Positions 16,259-25,208 of a stretch of 64,000 nucleotides of DNA are shown in pieces. A program made the translations under genes and the position numbers. Where the stretch lies: the NCBI RefSeq assembly GCF_010998615.1, contig NZ_JAAEAH010000032.1:25643-89642 (forward strand). Direction: 5' to 3'. The stretch's first letter is position 1; each line of letters opens with the position of its first letter. This DNA comes from Myxococcus sp. CA023 (GTDB taxonomy: Bacteria; Myxococcota; Myxococcia; Myxococcales; Myxococcaceae). A model generated the notes under the pieces. That model saw only the letters and a program-made list of their open reading frames with translations, was not told the origin of the DNA and did no database searches.

Positions 16259-17068
16259 TCAGCAGCCTCCGGGGGGCTGTGCTGCGGCGTCCACGTCCTG
16301 GGTGCGCAGGCGCTGCATCAGCCGTGTACGCTGGCGCTTCAGCCGCTGGTACGTCCTCTCGGCCTCGGCGGCGTCGCCCTCGACGAGGCGGCTGACGTAG
16401 GCGCGCAGCTTCTCCCTCCGAACGACGGTGGCCATGAGGACCTCGACGTCGCTGCGAGGCAGCGTGGCCCGGGCGAGGTGTACCAGCACCGCGTCCCTCC
16501 GGACAAAGCTCCGCCGGACGCTGGGCCGCCTGACGCTCTCCACCGGCGCGGAGGGGCGTGAGTCGGGCAGCCACTCAGCGAGCTGCGCCTGCGTGTACGT
16601 GTCGTGCTGCTCCGCGCGCTCCTTGCGGAGGTAGCGGAACACCTCGCGCGCTGTCTGCTGGCGCAGGCGGGCGGCAGTCCAGTCGCCCCAGCGCGAGAGG
16701 GGGAAGGCGCGCGCGACGGAGAGGAAGGTGGCGAGGACGAGCTGGTCGAGGTCCTCCCGGGGCACCGCGTTGCCGATGATGCGGCGGCGCAGACGCGTCA
16801 GCATGGGGGCGTAGGCGGAGGCGAGGGCAGCCGTCCACGCCGGGCTGGAGGAGGCCTGGATTTCGGCCACCAGGGCCCGGGTGAGGGCTTCCCGCTCCGG
16901 GTACGTCTCCTCGCATGCGTTAGCCATGGCGGCCAGCACCGATTCGAGCGTGGCATGGCGGGCGAAGGCCGGCCGCCGCGTGCGCGCAGTCGCGAAGACG
17001 GCCTGGTGCCGAGAGGCGAGCGCCTCCACACGCAGCAGGCCCAGGAGGTGGCCGAAGAAGTCACTCAC
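16259..17068 (-). CDS. RNA polymerase sigma-like protein (divergent ECF type)
   Basis: 269 residues; GTG 17068 overlaps the stop of the upstream nuclease gene (GTGA). Region-2-like text is visible: [42 protein letters not shown], close to the sigma-2 helix that binds core and the -10 box. The C-terminus ([37 protein letters not shown]) is in the place of sigma-4 but is weak. It may be a sigma factor for the recurrent TGTCCC promoters or an anti-sigma/antitermination relative. A second sigma-like gene lies at 21541-22302. Confidence 0.55.
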   Translation of the reverse strand: MSDFFGHLLGLLRVEALASRHQAVFATARTRRPAFARHATLESVLAAMANACEETYPEREALTRALVAEIQASSSPAWTAALASAYAPMLTRLRRRIIGNAVPREDLDQLVLATFLSVARAFPLSRWGDWTAARLRQQTAREVFRYLRKERAEQHDTYTQAQLAEWLPDSRPSAPVESVRRPSVRRSFVRRDAVLVHLARATLPRSDVEVLMATVVRREKLRAYVSRLVEGDAAEAERTYQRLKRQRTRLMQRLRTQDVDAAAQPPGGC

Positions 17069-17403
17069 CGAGGACGGGCCTCCCACCACTCGCGCAGCAG
17101 CTCAAGGAAGTCATCCAACTGCATGGTGACGAGGGGCGGCTGCCCGTCGTCCTTGCACACGGCCAGGGGCCAGCGGCCCGGCGGGCACGTCTCCACCGCC
17201 TGTCGCATGGCCTCCCGGACGTTGGTGCGCTGGTGGGCCTTTGCTTCGACCCAGAAGCACGGCACCTCGACGTCGGACATCTCCTGCCCGGTGCGGTACT
17301 GGAGGCCGCGGCGGATGAGGGCCTCGGGCATGGCCTCGCGGAAGCGGTGGACGAGGGCTCTCTCAAAATCTGCACCCTTTCGACGGGAGGACGCGCCACT
17401 CAC
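17065..17403 (-). CDS. Small PD-(D/E)XK nuclease, Holliday-junction-resolvase-like
   Basis: 112 residues from GTG 17403 with GGGAGGTG upstream; it overlaps the exonuclease stop by 3 bp (GTGA). Catalytic layout: Glu in RKGADFERALVHRF, Asp in GQEMSDVEVPCFWVEAKA (D...ExK), then a helical C-terminus with VTMQLDDFLELL. This is the archaeal-Hjc-like/phage PDDEXK fold. In a phage early operon with Cas4-like and DEDDh nucleases it probably resolves recombination intermediates or processes DNA before packaging. Confidence 0.75.
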   Translation of the reverse strand: MSGASSRRKGADFERALVHRFREAMPEALIRRGLQYRTGQEMSDVEVPCFWVEAKAHQRTNVREAMRQAVETCPPGRWPLAVCKDDGQPPLVTMQLDDFLELLREWWEARPR

Positions 17404-18059
17404 GAGACACCTCCCGACTCCTCCATCAGCCGCTCCATGTGGCCGCCCCGGGCCATGCGCACCGCGAGGCAGCGGGCCACCTCCAGCGCGCAGCGGGCGT
17501 CCGCTATGGCGCGGTGCGGCGTGGGGCGGTGGAGGCCGAAGCGCTTCGCCAGGGCGTTGAGGGAGAGGGACTCCACCTCGCCTGTGGCGAGCAGCGGCCA
17601 CGCGAGGCTGGCGGTGTCGAGGCGGTGGTAGTCGACGGAGGGCAGGGGCAGCTCGGTGCGGCGGTAGCCCTCTGTGAGGAAGCCCCAGTCGAAGCTGGTG
17701 TTGTGGCCGGCCACGAGAGTGCCAGCCAGAAGAGGCGTCACGGTGGCCAAGACTTCCTGGAGCGGCAACGCATCCCGCCACTCCGCGTCGGAGTAGCCGC
17801 ACACGGCCAGGGCTTCGGGGTGCGCGTCGGCCAGCCGGGTGGGCTTCACGCGGGCCTCGTACTCAGCCAGCACCTTGAGGCTGCGAGCGTCGACGCGGAG
17901 GATGGCCACCTCCAGCACCTCGTGCCGGGAGGCGTCCAAGCCTGTCGTCTCCAGGTCGATGAAGGCGAGCGTCCGCAGGTGCGGCGGGAGGCTGGGGAAG
18001 AGCGGCTGGTGGAGAGCGGAGACAGGAGTGGTGTCGGAAGCAGGATGAGCGAGCAGCAT
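17400..18059 (-). CDS. DEDDh 3'-5' exonuclease (DnaQ/epsilon-like)
   Basis: 219 residues. ATG 18059 follows directly after the stop of the nuclease gene upstream. ExoI motif FIDLETTGLD near residue 33, ExoII GHNTSFDWGFL near 118 and ExoIII HRAIADA near 182, with the conserved His of the DEDDh class. Single-domain length is usual for proofreading-like or phage exonucleases. It is co-transcribed with two other nuclease genes, suggesting a role in phage DNA replication or recombination. Confidence 0.92.
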   Translation of the reverse strand: MLLAHPASDTTPVSALHQPLFPSLPPHLRTLAFIDLETTGLDASRHEVLEVAILRVDARSLKVLAEYEARVKPTRLADAHPEALAVCGYSDAEWRDALPLQEVLATVTPLLAGTLVAGHNTSFDWGFLTEGYRRTELPLPSVDYHRLDTASLAWPLLATGEVESLSLNALAKRFGLHRPTPHRAIADARCALEVARCLAVRMARGGHMERLMEESGGVS

Positions 18060-19235
18060 CTATGCGACCTCTTTGGCCCAGAACCTGGGCGAGTGGTGTT
18101 TGGCGGCGAGGGAGTCCAGCTCGGCCTTCAGCAGCGCGACGCGCGCGGTGCCCAGGCGCTTGCCCGCGTCCTTCAGCAGCGCGTCGAGGGCCTTCTTCTC
18201 GACGCTCGCGAGGCGCCGCATCAGCTCTTCACGGGGGAGGCCGGTGGCCCGGGCCAGCACCGCGACGGTGGGCTCCAGCGGGTAGTCGAGGCTGGTGGTG
18301 TTGAACATGCGGTAGCGCGTGCCGGCGAGGACCATTTCGTCCTGCTCGGCGAGGTGCGCGCGGAGGACGCCCTCCAGCTCCGCCTTGCGCGCGTTGAGAA
18401 TCTTCGCGAGATGGGCGACTTCCTGGCGCTCGCGGGCGACGGACTCCAGGTCGGAGGTGTCCTCGCAGACAACTTCACGTCGGCCCTCCAGCGCCTGGGC
18501 GTAGGCGGGGCAGTTGCGCCGGTGGTCGCAGTACACGCAGTTGGGGTTGAGGCGGGCGGGGAAGGACTCCGCCTTCTCCATCTGCTGGCCCAGCGTCTCG
18601 ACATAGGCGAGGGAAGCGTCCAACTGCTCCTCGGTGCGCGTCGTCTCCTGCCGCACGCCATGGCGCAGCATCCACATGGACAGCCGCACCTTCTTCGCCC
18701 AAGGCCACATGCGGCGCGCGGCGAGGGCGTAGAGGCTGAGCTGGAGGCTGGAGTCCAGCTCCTCGCGGGTGAAGAGCTGGTGGTTGGACTTGTAGTCGAT
18801 GACGTGGACTGTCTCATCGTCCACCCAGTCGACGCGGTCGATGAAGCCCAGGACGGTGAATGGCCCCACCGGCAGGCGGAACTCCTTTTCCACCGCGAGG
18901 ATGTCGCGGGAGTCCACGCGGCCCTGCTGGCGGACGAAGTCCTGGAGGATGCCGAGGCCCTGCTGAAAGAGGGTGAGGCCGGATAGGCCCGAGGCGGCCC
19001 ACGCTTCACGGTAGAGCTGGAGGGCGCGCTCCTCGGAGAGCGGGCCCGCGTACTCGGTGTCGATGACTTCCTGGAGGAGCCGCTCAAGGACGGCGTGCAG
19101 CGCCTTGCCGAAACTCAGCGGCACGCCAGGTTCCGCCGTGCGCTTGTCGAGGTAGTGGAGTTGGTAGGACAGCGGGCAGGCCTCGAAGCGGCTCAGCCGG
19201 CTGTATGACAAATGCTCGTTTCGCAGAGCGCTCAT
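18060..19235 (-). CDS. RecB/Cas4-like PD-(D/E)XK nuclease
   Basis: 391 residues from ATG 19235 with GGAGG seven bases upstream. N-terminal [21 protein letters not shown] is the RecB-family start with the first Cys. Catalytic [22 protein letters not shown] gives D...D..K. The cysteine cluster [13 protein letters not shown] near residue 235 completes a probable 4Fe-4S site, as in AddB/Cas4 proteins. A coiled C-terminal part follows ([15 protein letters not shown]). Likely a 5'-3' ssDNA exonuclease for phage recombination. It could also trim host DNA. Confidence 0.88.
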   Translation of the reverse strand: MSALRNEHLSYSRLSRFEACPLSYQLHYLDKRTAEPGVPLSFGKALHAVLERLLQEVIDTEYAGPLSEERALQLYREAWAASGLSGLTLFQQGLGILQDFVRQQGRVDSRDILAVEKEFRLPVGPFTVLGFIDRVDWVDDETVHVIDYKSNHQLFTREELDSSLQLSLYALAARRMWPWAKKVRLSMWMLRHGVRQETTRTEEQLDASLAYVETLGQQMEKAESFPARLNPNCVYCDHRRNCPAYAQALEGRREVVCEDTSDLESVARERQEVAHLAKILNARKAELEGVLRAHLAEQDEMVLAGTRYRMFNTTSLDYPLEPTVAVLARATGLPREELMRRLASVEKKALDALLKDAGKRLGTARVALLKAELDSLAAKHHSPRFWAKEVA

Positions 19236-19365
19236 GACGTGGGCCTCCGGGCCGGTGCAGTCGCGTGTCGCGAGACAGTCATCACGCTCTTTTCGAGAGA
19301 CACATCAAGTCGAAGGGGGCAGGCAGCGCGGCCACCTGCGTGTGTTTCACAGGCGCGGGGCGCGC

Positions 19366-19977
19366 TCATGGCGACACCTCGTCCGCGGAGGCTTGCCGCT
19401 TCTCGAAGGACATGACGCGAGAGCCCGGGAAGGCAGACAGGACGCGCACCAGGGTGGCGGCGTGCTCCGGGGTGAGCTCCTTTCGAGCCTGGCCGGTGTA
19501 GGCCGGGACGAGCCACACCTCGCCGTAGGTCTCGGAGCGGAAGCACACCTCGGCGTTGAGGGACTTGAAGCTGGCGATGTCCTCGTCGGCGAGGCCGCGC
19601 AGGGCGGAGAGCGAGGGTTCTACTTCCGGCAGCTTCACATCGGGAGACGCCGCTGGCGTCGAGGGCCTGGAGGCGGGAGCCGGGGCGGGCTTCTTCGAGT
19701 CCGACTCGGGAAGGGGATGACCGAAGAGATCCACAGCGACTGGAGCGGCCTTCGCCGGAGGCACGAGGGCGGGCGGCGCGGCCACGTCACGATGAGGCCG
19801 TGCCTGCCGATTCACCTTCAGCCACTCGGTGCAGGTGCCCACGCCGGGCAGCGTGCAGCCACCGCCAGGCCGGTAGTGCAGGCAGTGCTTGCCCTCGCCG
19901 CGGACGTAGGCCTCGCACGTCACGCCGGACGGACGTTGCGGGGCGGGGGTGGGCTGGAGGAGGTGTGTAAGGGCCAT
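19366..19977 (-). CDS. Hypothetical Cys-rich protein, first gene of the leftward early operon
   Basis: 203 residues from ATG 19977; no clear ribosome site. N-terminus has CEAYVRGEGKHCLHY and CTLPGVGTCTEW, a four-Cys cluster that probably binds metal. A Pro/Ala-rich linker (about 65-125) leads to a C-terminal domain with EVCFRSETYGEVWLVPAYTG and HAATLVRVLSAFPGS. No family recognised. It directly follows two recurrent promoter-like elements (20015 and 20111) and leads the nuclease operon, so an early replication or control role is plausible. Confidence 0.65.
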   Translation of the reverse strand: MALTHLLQPTPAPQRPSGVTCEAYVRGEGKHCLHYRPGGGCTLPGVGTCTEWLKVNRQARPHRDVAAPPALVPPAKAAPVAVDLFGHPLPESDSKKPAPAPASRPSTPAASPDVKLPEVEPSLSALRGLADEDIASFKSLNAEVCFRSETYGEVWLVPAYTGQARKELTPEHAATLVRVLSAFPGSRVMSFEKRQASADEVSP

Positions 19978-20014
19978 GCGCGGAGGTCGGCGGCGCGTGT
20001 TTGCCGATACACCC

Positions 20015-20046
20015 TAAAAGCACCCCATCCCTTCGATTTGGGACAA
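20015..20046 (-). promoter_or_regulatory. Promoter-like element TTGTCCCAAATCG, 11 nt, TGCTTTTA (leftward copy)
   Basis: Minus strand, 32 nt. An identical layout occurs in the opposite direction at 22254-22285. The halves agree exactly (13 and 8 bases) and only the 11-nt spacer differs. The TGTCCC and CTTTT parts align with the 33-nt elements. It ends 38 nt before the ATG of the Cys-rich gene. Confidence 0.6.
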
Positions 20047-20414
20047 GAAATCTTTTTGCCCGATTTTATTTTTGATTTTCCCGGACGAGCGAAGCGCCGA
20101 GGGAAAGAAGCACAAAGGCATCCGGCGAAGAATCGGGGACATCCCCTCGTCTGTGGACAGCCCCGGGACAGCCCTGGGACAGGTTGCTGTCCACAGGTTT
20201 TGCGAGTGATTGCCGGGGGATAAGTGGCTGTGGACAGTGTGGACAGCTTTTGAAGAGTACCCCTACGTCATGTGCGCGCGCACGCGAAGGCTCTATGTAC
20301 AAGTGCGCGCGCACGCATACGTGTCTCTCCCTATAAAAGCTGTCCACACTGTCCACAGTGGTGTTTTCCTTAAAGAACTCATGGAGTTAAGTGTGGACAG
20401 AGTGCTGTCCACAC
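20046..20414. other. Origin-like region with TGTGGACA iterons and a 24-bp inverted repeat
   Basis: An A/T-rich tract (about 20046-20085) is followed by eight copies of TGTGGACA or its complement between 20151 and 20414, resembling DnaA boxes. A perfect 24-bp inverted repeat lies at 20228-20251 and 20335-20358, each arm made of two boxes plus CTTTT. The 83-bp loop holds two copies of TGCGCGCGCACGC. Located where leftward and rightward early genes diverge, so a replication origin is the best guess. Control of divergent transcription is the alternative. Confidence 0.65.
20111..20143 (-). promoter_or_regulatory. Recurrent TGTCCC/GCCTTTG element, copy 4
   Basis: Minus strand GATGTCCCCGATT, then GCCTTTGTG. 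It lies upstream of and in tandem with the element at 20015-20046, both pointing at the leftward early operon. Confidence 0.55.
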
Positions 20415-21540
20415 CCACTCGCGATGTAAAAGCGGGTGTGGCTGGTTGTGAAGGCGCACGCGAGCGTGCACGTGGCGTGGGTGGCCGCGGCTATGCCATG
20501 GCCTGTGAATGGCCTCAGAACGGCCGGAAACGGCCTCCTGGCACGAGAAAGGGGCAGGGGGCGCCTTCCCCCCTGGGGAGAGGGCCCTCGGCGATTCCTG
20601 GGGCTTGCTGGGCCGTTATCCACCTGGGGAGGGCCAACGGAAGGGCCGCAGCCCCTGGGCGGTGGATATGATTGAGCTGTGAGGGGATTGTGTTTCACGG
20701 AGTGCGCGTCCTGATTCATGGACGGCGCGTCTCTGCCTGCGTGGATGGCGGATGGAGCCGTTGGAGCTTCTCCCTCCCGTGTAGAGGGTGCCCCGGGCGG
20801 TGTCGTCTCGGCATGAAAGTCGCAGAGCGGCGCTCGCATGTCCCCGACGCTGAGACAGCAGATTTTTTCACGTGACGGCGCCTTCGCCCGAGAATCTGGG
20901 TGCGTCGGCATAGCACTGAATTCGCGTTTGGCCGTGTATGCCAATGCTCGAAGGCTGCATGGTGCGCGTGGTCTGCATCCCGTGGAAGGGACGTGTGAAT
21001 GCCCCCGGTATGGCGACGCCGGTACTGCGTTTGTCCGTGTTGTCGGGCTTGTCGCGCTCAGGTTTCGACATCTCGTCCGTAGTGTGCGGGCATGTATCAG
21101 CGCGGTGGTATTGAGGGTTGTGGAGAAGGTGCCGCGAATTCCGGATTCAGCGAGATGTGTGGAACAACTGCGGCCGGCCTGGTGCTGTCGGTGGTGTTGG
21201 GTGTCCAAGTCGTCGCCCGGCTTCGGCGCGACCTGTGGGGGCTGGCCTGTCCTGCTCCTGTTGCCCAAGCAGTCGCTCCGATAGTCTCAATAGGGCTCGC
21301 TCGTTGCTGTCGCGGAGCCACTGGCCGCTGACTTGGGCCTGTGCCGCGTCTGGCCGAATCCCGATTGAGTCCCCACAGCGTCCTGGCGCTCCCACGAATA
21401 CGGGAGCTGCTGGACGCTGACGTCGCTTCTCCTGTGGGACTCGCCACGCTTCCCCATTCCGCTGGCCCCTGCCGAGCGCTGGGCCGGGACGACGTGCGCC
21501 TGTGCGTAGATGCTGGAACAGACTTCACGAGGAACTCGGC
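20415..21540. other. Long non-coding stretch between the origin-like region and the sigma-like gene
   Basis: No frame with a credible start and protein text. TTATCCAC at about 20615 is one more DnaA-like box. A possible TGTCCC, 16 nt, GATTTT promoter lies at 20839-20866 on the plus strand. GGCC-rich inverted words occur at 20500-20540. It could encode an untranslated RNA. Confidence 0.35.
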
Positions 21541-22302
21541 GTGTCCATTCGGACGGCCGAGGCGCAGCGCGCCTACCGCCTGCTGCGCCGCAACTGGGCG
21601 GCGCTCACGGACTTCGAGCAGCCGGAGGCACTTGTTGCATTTCTCACCGCGCGCGAGGGGGACTCCCACGTCAAGGACGCGGTGCTTGCCGGCCTCGTCA
21701 CGCTGGTGCAGATGCGGGCGGAGTCTGGCTTCTTCACGGCGCTGTTGTGGCTGGGAGTATGGCCCGGGCTGGACGGCGTGTACCGCCGCTGTCTCAGGCG
21801 CTTACGTGTCTCGCCCGCGGAAGTGGTTTCCGCGACTGCCGCGTCCTTCCTGGGGCTGGTGACGCGCGTCAACCTGTCCAGCGTCCAGCGGGTAGCCGCG
21901 ACACTCGTGCTGGGCACGGAGCGCGACGTCCTGAAGGCATTGAGCAAGGAGCGAGGGGCTGAACTCCATGGCGTGCTGGCAGCGTCGGGGAGCGGGGAGC
22001 CCCAACTGGACCTACCGACACCTTCCGTGTCACTCGTCCTCTCCTTCGAGTCGGAGGTGGAGGAGCTGCGCGCATGGCTCCGCCCACTTGTTGGAGAAGA
22101 CACGGAGTTGCTGGTGTCCGTCCTTCTCTATGAGGAGGGCTATGTCGAGGTGGGGACGAGCTTGGGGCTTGCGCCTGCGGCAGTGCGCAAGCGCGTCCAG
22201 CGGGCCCTGGGGCGTCTGCGAAAAATGAAGAAAAAAATGCCCGGAAAATTTCGTTGTCCCAAATCGCTTCGCGAAAGTGCTTTTAGTAGTGGTGAGATTT
22301 GA
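21541..22302 (+). CDS. ECF sigma-like factor
   Basis: 253 residues from GTG 21541 with GAGGA seven bases upstream (a GTG at 21502 has none). Region 4 is clear: LVSVLLYEEGYVEVGTSLGLAPAAVRKRVQRALGRLRK, the sigma-4 helix-turn-helix. Region 2 is divergent (LWLGVWPGLDGVYRRCLRRLRVSPAEVVSATAASFLGLV). The first gene of the rightward early block. Its 3' end contains a promoter-like element (22254-22285), and a second follows at 22373. It is a good candidate for recognising the recurrent TGTCCC elements. No anti-sigma gene is adjacent. Confidence 0.7.
   Translation: MSIRTAEAQRAYRLLRRNWAALTDFEQPEALVAFLTAREGDSHVKDAVLAGLVTLVQMRAESGFFTALLWLGVWPGLDGVYRRCLRRLRVSPAEVVSATAASFLGLVTRVNLSSVQRVAATLVLGTERDVLKALSKERGAELHGVLAASGSGEPQLDLPTPSVSLVLSFESEVEELRAWLRPLVGEDTELLVSVLLYEEGYVEVGTSLGLAPAAVRKRVQRALGRLRKMKKKMPGKFRCPKSLRESAFSSGEI
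22254..22285 (+). promoter_or_regulatory. Promoter-like element TTGTCCCAAATCG, 11 nt, TGCTTTTA (rightward copy)
   Basis: Mirror partner of 20015-20046, with identical half-sites and spacing. It lies inside the last codons of the sigma-like gene and points at the replication genes. Confidence 0.6.
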
Positions 22303-22372
22303 AACAACCTGGACGGGATTGAAGGCTCAGCAGAGCGGGAGACGGCGCGGTGGCCTGCAATGTCAGGCGGCT

Positions 22373-22405
22373 GATGTCCCCGATTCGTTACAGCCTGCCT
22401 TTGAC
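22373..22405 (+). promoter_or_regulatory. Recurrent TGTCCC/GCCTTTG element, copy 5
   Basis: GATGTCCCCGATT, then GCCTTTGAC, 33 nt, same spacing as the leftward copies. It lies about 110 nt before the next gene start. Confidence 0.55.
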
Positions 22406-22516
22406 TGAATGACGGGGCCATTCTCGGGCCCCATTCCGGAAGTGCATTTACGCAGCCTGTCCACCTCCCGTGGACAGCGCCGCATTCCTATTGCCGAGAG
22501 GGCTTGGAGGGCTGGA

Positions 22517-22840
22517 GTGAAGACAGCCACGCGAAGACCATTTGAGCGTGAGGAGACGCATGTGCGCCTCATTTCCCATTACCTCCGAGTCGCTGGCGAC
22601 GAGGCAGGGACTGCTGCGGCCGACAGGGGCGTATGCCACTGCAGTGAGTACGCAGCGCCCGAGGACAATGACTATGTCCGCCTGCCGGGCCTCTACCGCC
22701 GCTGGGAGATTCAGCATGTGGTGGACGCCGAAGCGGACTTCAACGTCGAGCCTGCGGGCTGCGCGGAGGATGGCACTGAGTTGTTCTCCGTGTACCGGCG
22801 CGAGCACCCCACCACCACGCACTGCCAGAAGGAGGAGTGA
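22517..22840 (+). CDS. Hypothetical early phage protein
   Basis: 107 residues from GTG 22517 with GGAGGG five bases upstream; a GTG at 22562 with GAGGAG is an alternative. Text such as EDNDYVRLPGLYRRWEIQHVVDAEADF and TELFSVYRREH is protein-like, with CHC and two more Cys residues. No family recognised. It is immediately upstream of the ssDNA-binding-like gene and its stop overlaps that gene's ribosome site. Confidence 0.55.
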   Translation: MKTATRRPFEREETHVRLISHYLRVAGDEAGTAAADRGVCHCSEYAAPEDNDYVRLPGLYRRWEIQHVVDAEADFNVEPAGCAEDGTELFSVYRREHPTTTHCQKEE

Positions 22841-22845
22841 AGCAC

Positions 22846-23580
22846 ATGGCCAACATGTGGGAACAGACGGCCGCAATGGCCAAGCAGAATGAGCAGCAGG
22901 GCGGTGCCTGGCTGAAGCTCGCGAATGACGGGGACACCGCCGTCGTCGTCTTCCTCGGGGAGCCGCACCCGCGCGAGGTGGTTTTCGTCGACAACAAGTT
23001 CGTCCCCTTCGACGAGAAGCTGAAGGCCCAGGGGCACAAGCCCTCGCTGCGGGTGTCCCTCAACGTGGCCCTCTACGACAGCCGCGAGGTGAAGGTGGTG
23101 GAGCAGGCCGTCACCTTCTTCAACACGCTGATGGAGCTCCGGGCAAAGTACGGGCTGGAGAAGTGGGCCTTCGAGGTGAAGCGGCGCGGGGCGCCGAAGG
23201 ACCCGAAGACGACGTACAGCATTCTCCCGGACCGGCAACTCACTCCAGAGGAGATGTCGGCCTTTCAGTCGTTGCACCAGCATGACCTGCCGAAGCTGTA
23301 CGCGGCGGAGGCGGCTGGCGCGGTGAGCGGCGCGTCGCCAACGGGCGCTTCCAGCGCGAAGGCGAGCGAGCCTGTCGACGTGAAGCTCGCGCAGGCCATG
23401 GCCACCGCGCTGAAGGCGCTGCCGCGAGAGGCCGTGGACCGCTTCCTCCAGAAGTTCGCCGTCCAGCGCATCCGGGACATCCCGGCGTCGAAGGGCGAGC
23501 TGGCGCGCGCCTTCGTCGACTCCCTCGTCGCCGAATACTCCGCGGAGAGTGTCGCGGACGTGGACCCCTTCGGGCCGTAA
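22846..23580 (+). CDS. Phage ssDNA-binding-like protein
   Basis: 244 residues from ATG 22846 with GGAGG ten bases upstream. The N-terminal OB-like part (WLKLANDGDTAVVVFLGEPHPREVVF, LRVSLNVAL, VTFFNTLMELRAKYGLEKWAFEVKRRG, KTTYSILPDRQLT) resembles gp32-type ssDNA-binding proteins of large phages. The C-terminus (PREAVDRFLQKFAVQRIRDI) is helical, followed by an acidic end (ADVDPFG) typical of SSBs. It precedes a helicase and a primase, which agrees. The family assignment is from motif memory. Confidence 0.65.
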   Translation: MANMWEQTAAMAKQNEQQGGAWLKLANDGDTAVVVFLGEPHPREVVFVDNKFVPFDEKLKAQGHKPSLRVSLNVALYDSREVKVVEQAVTFFNTLMELRAKYGLEKWAFEVKRRGAPKDPKTTYSILPDRQLTPEEMSAFQSLHQHDLPKLYAAEAAGAVSGASPTGASSAKASEPVDVKLAQAMATALKALPREAVDRFLQKFAVQRIRDIPASKGELARAFVDSLVAEYSAESVADVDPFGP

Positions 23581-23667
23581 GCACGCCCCACTGAAGTTGG
23601 TTGCCGTAGCTGTGCGCGAAGGGGGCCTGTTGCGTGCCCCCGACGCGCTTCTCTGAGGAAGACAAGA

Positions 23668-25185
23668 ATGGTGGAAGACTTCTCCGAAATGCGCGGGGAC
23701 GGGGGACGTGTTGTCTCTCGCACCCATGACTCCAGCGTGGGGGCCGCGCCGTCTGCGCCTACGCGCAACACGAGCACGGGCAAGCGGACGCTGCGCGTGC
23801 GTGTGGATGCCGGGCTGCGGCTCGCGGTGGGCGACGTGCCGCCCAAGGTGCTGGAGGGCCTCTGCCGCGCGCTCTCCCTGCCCAACCCCGCGTACTGGAA
23901 GCTGGTGCGGCTACGCAAGCGCCCGGGGGCAGAGCCCCAGACGCTGTACTTCTTCCGCCAGGAGGGGCGCGAGCTGGTGCTGCCGCGCGGGGCCATTCAC
24001 CTGCTGCGCCGGGCCGCCGACGAGGCGGGCCTGACGCTGTCCTTCGAGGACGCGCGAGTGCTGCCGCCCAAGCGCTTGGCGAAGCTGCCGGCGGTGTCCT
24101 TGCGCGACTACCAGGCCGAGGCTGTGGAGCGGCTGGCGAAGGCCACCCAGGGGACGGCAGTGCTGCCATGCGGGGCGGGGAAGAGCGTCCTAGCCGTCGG
24201 CGCAATCTCTCGGCTCCGCACGCCGACGCTCATCCTCGTCCACACCTTGGACCTGGCGGAGCAGTGGCGAGAGCACGTGCGTGAGCGCCTGGGCCTGGAG
24301 GCAGGCCTCGTGGGCGCGGGCGAGGAAGATGTGCAGCCCGTCACCGTGGCCGTCGTCCAGTCCCTCACCCGATGGGAGGACGCGAAGCTCGACGCCTTCC
24401 TCCACCGTTTCGGCCTGATCGTCCTGGACGAGGCCCACCACATCGCCGCCAGCGCCTTCCACCGAATCGTGGACCGTTGCCCGGCGCGCTACCGGCTGGG
24501 CCTGACGGCGACGCCCGCGCGGGAGGACGGGCTGACTCCCCTCTTGCGCCTCTACCTGGGCGCCCCCTTGGCCGTGGTGAAGCACGAGGACCTCGTTGCG
24601 CGCGGCGTGCTGGTGGTGCCCGAGGTGCGCGCCGTGGAGACGGCCTTCGAGTACCCCTACGTCGGCTCGGCGGACTACGCGCCCATGCTGGGGGCGCTGG
24701 TGGAGGACAAGGCTCGCAATGACCTCGTCCTTGGCGCCGTGGCCCGCGAAGCATGGGCAGGCCACCTGTGCCTCGTCCTCACGGGGCGGGTGGACCATTG
24801 CGAACTGCTAGCGCAGCGGCTGTCGGCCACGGGCATTCCCGCCGCCGCGCTGACGAGCGCGGTGCCGCGCGAGGAGCGCAAGGCCCTCCTGGACAAGGCT
24901 CGTGATGGACGCGTCCGCGTCCTCGTGGCCACCAGCCTGGCGGATGAGGGGCTGGACTTGCCGCGCCTCTCGCGCGTCTTCGTGGCGTACCCCGGCTGCG
25001 CCAAGGGACGCACCGTCCAGCGCCTCGGACGCCTGATGCGTCCCCATCCGGAGAAGAAGAGCGCTGTCCTCATCGACTTCCTCGACAGGAAGGTGCCGCT
25101 CTTGCGGCGCCACCACGTGAAGCGCCGCCAGCAGTACGCCGCAGTGCTGGGGGTAGGAGCAGCGCCCGCGGCTGTCCCTCATTGA
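23668..25185 (+). CDS. Superfamily 2 DNA helicase (XPB/ResIII-like)
   Basis: 505 residues from ATG 23668 with GAGGAAGAC upstream. Motif I PCGAGKS near residue 166, motif II VLDEAHH near 254, motif III LTATP near 278, motif V-like VATSLADEGLDLP near 425 and motif VI QRLGRLMRPH near 451. A long N-terminal extension with duplicated-looking AVGDVPPKVLEGLC precedes the helicase core. It sits between the ssDNA-binding-like protein and the primase-helicase and is probably a phage replication or recombination helicase. Confidence 0.9.
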   Translation: MVEDFSEMRGDGGRVVSRTHDSSVGAAPSAPTRNTSTGKRTLRVRVDAGLRLAVGDVPPKVLEGLCRALSLPNPAYWKLVRLRKRPGAEPQTLYFFRQEGRELVLPRGAIHLLRRAADEAGLTLSFEDARVLPPKRLAKLPAVSLRDYQAEAVERLAKATQGTAVLPCGAGKSVLAVGAISRLRTPTLILVHTLDLAEQWREHVRERLGLEAGLVGAGEEDVQPVTVAVVQSLTRWEDAKLDAFLHRFGLIVLDEAHHIAASAFHRIVDRCPARYRLGLTATPAREDGLTPLLRLYLGAPLAVVKHEDLVARGVLVVPEVRAVETAFEYPYVGSADYAPMLGALVEDKARNDLVLGAVAREAWAGHLCLVLTGRVDHCELLAQRLSATGIPAAALTSAVPREERKALLDKARDGRVRVLVATSLADEGLDLPRLSRVFVAYPGCAKGRTVQRLGRLMRPHPEKKSAVLIDFLDRKVPLLRRHHVKRRQQYAAVLGVGAAPAAVPH

Positions 25186-25208
25186 ACTGAAGCAAGGAGT
25201 GCACACCC

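Noticed and set aside
20838..21284. Rightward frame of about 150 codons after the origin-like region
   Set aside because: Cys/Arg/Val-rich without ribosome site or known pattern; neighbouring frames are equally open.
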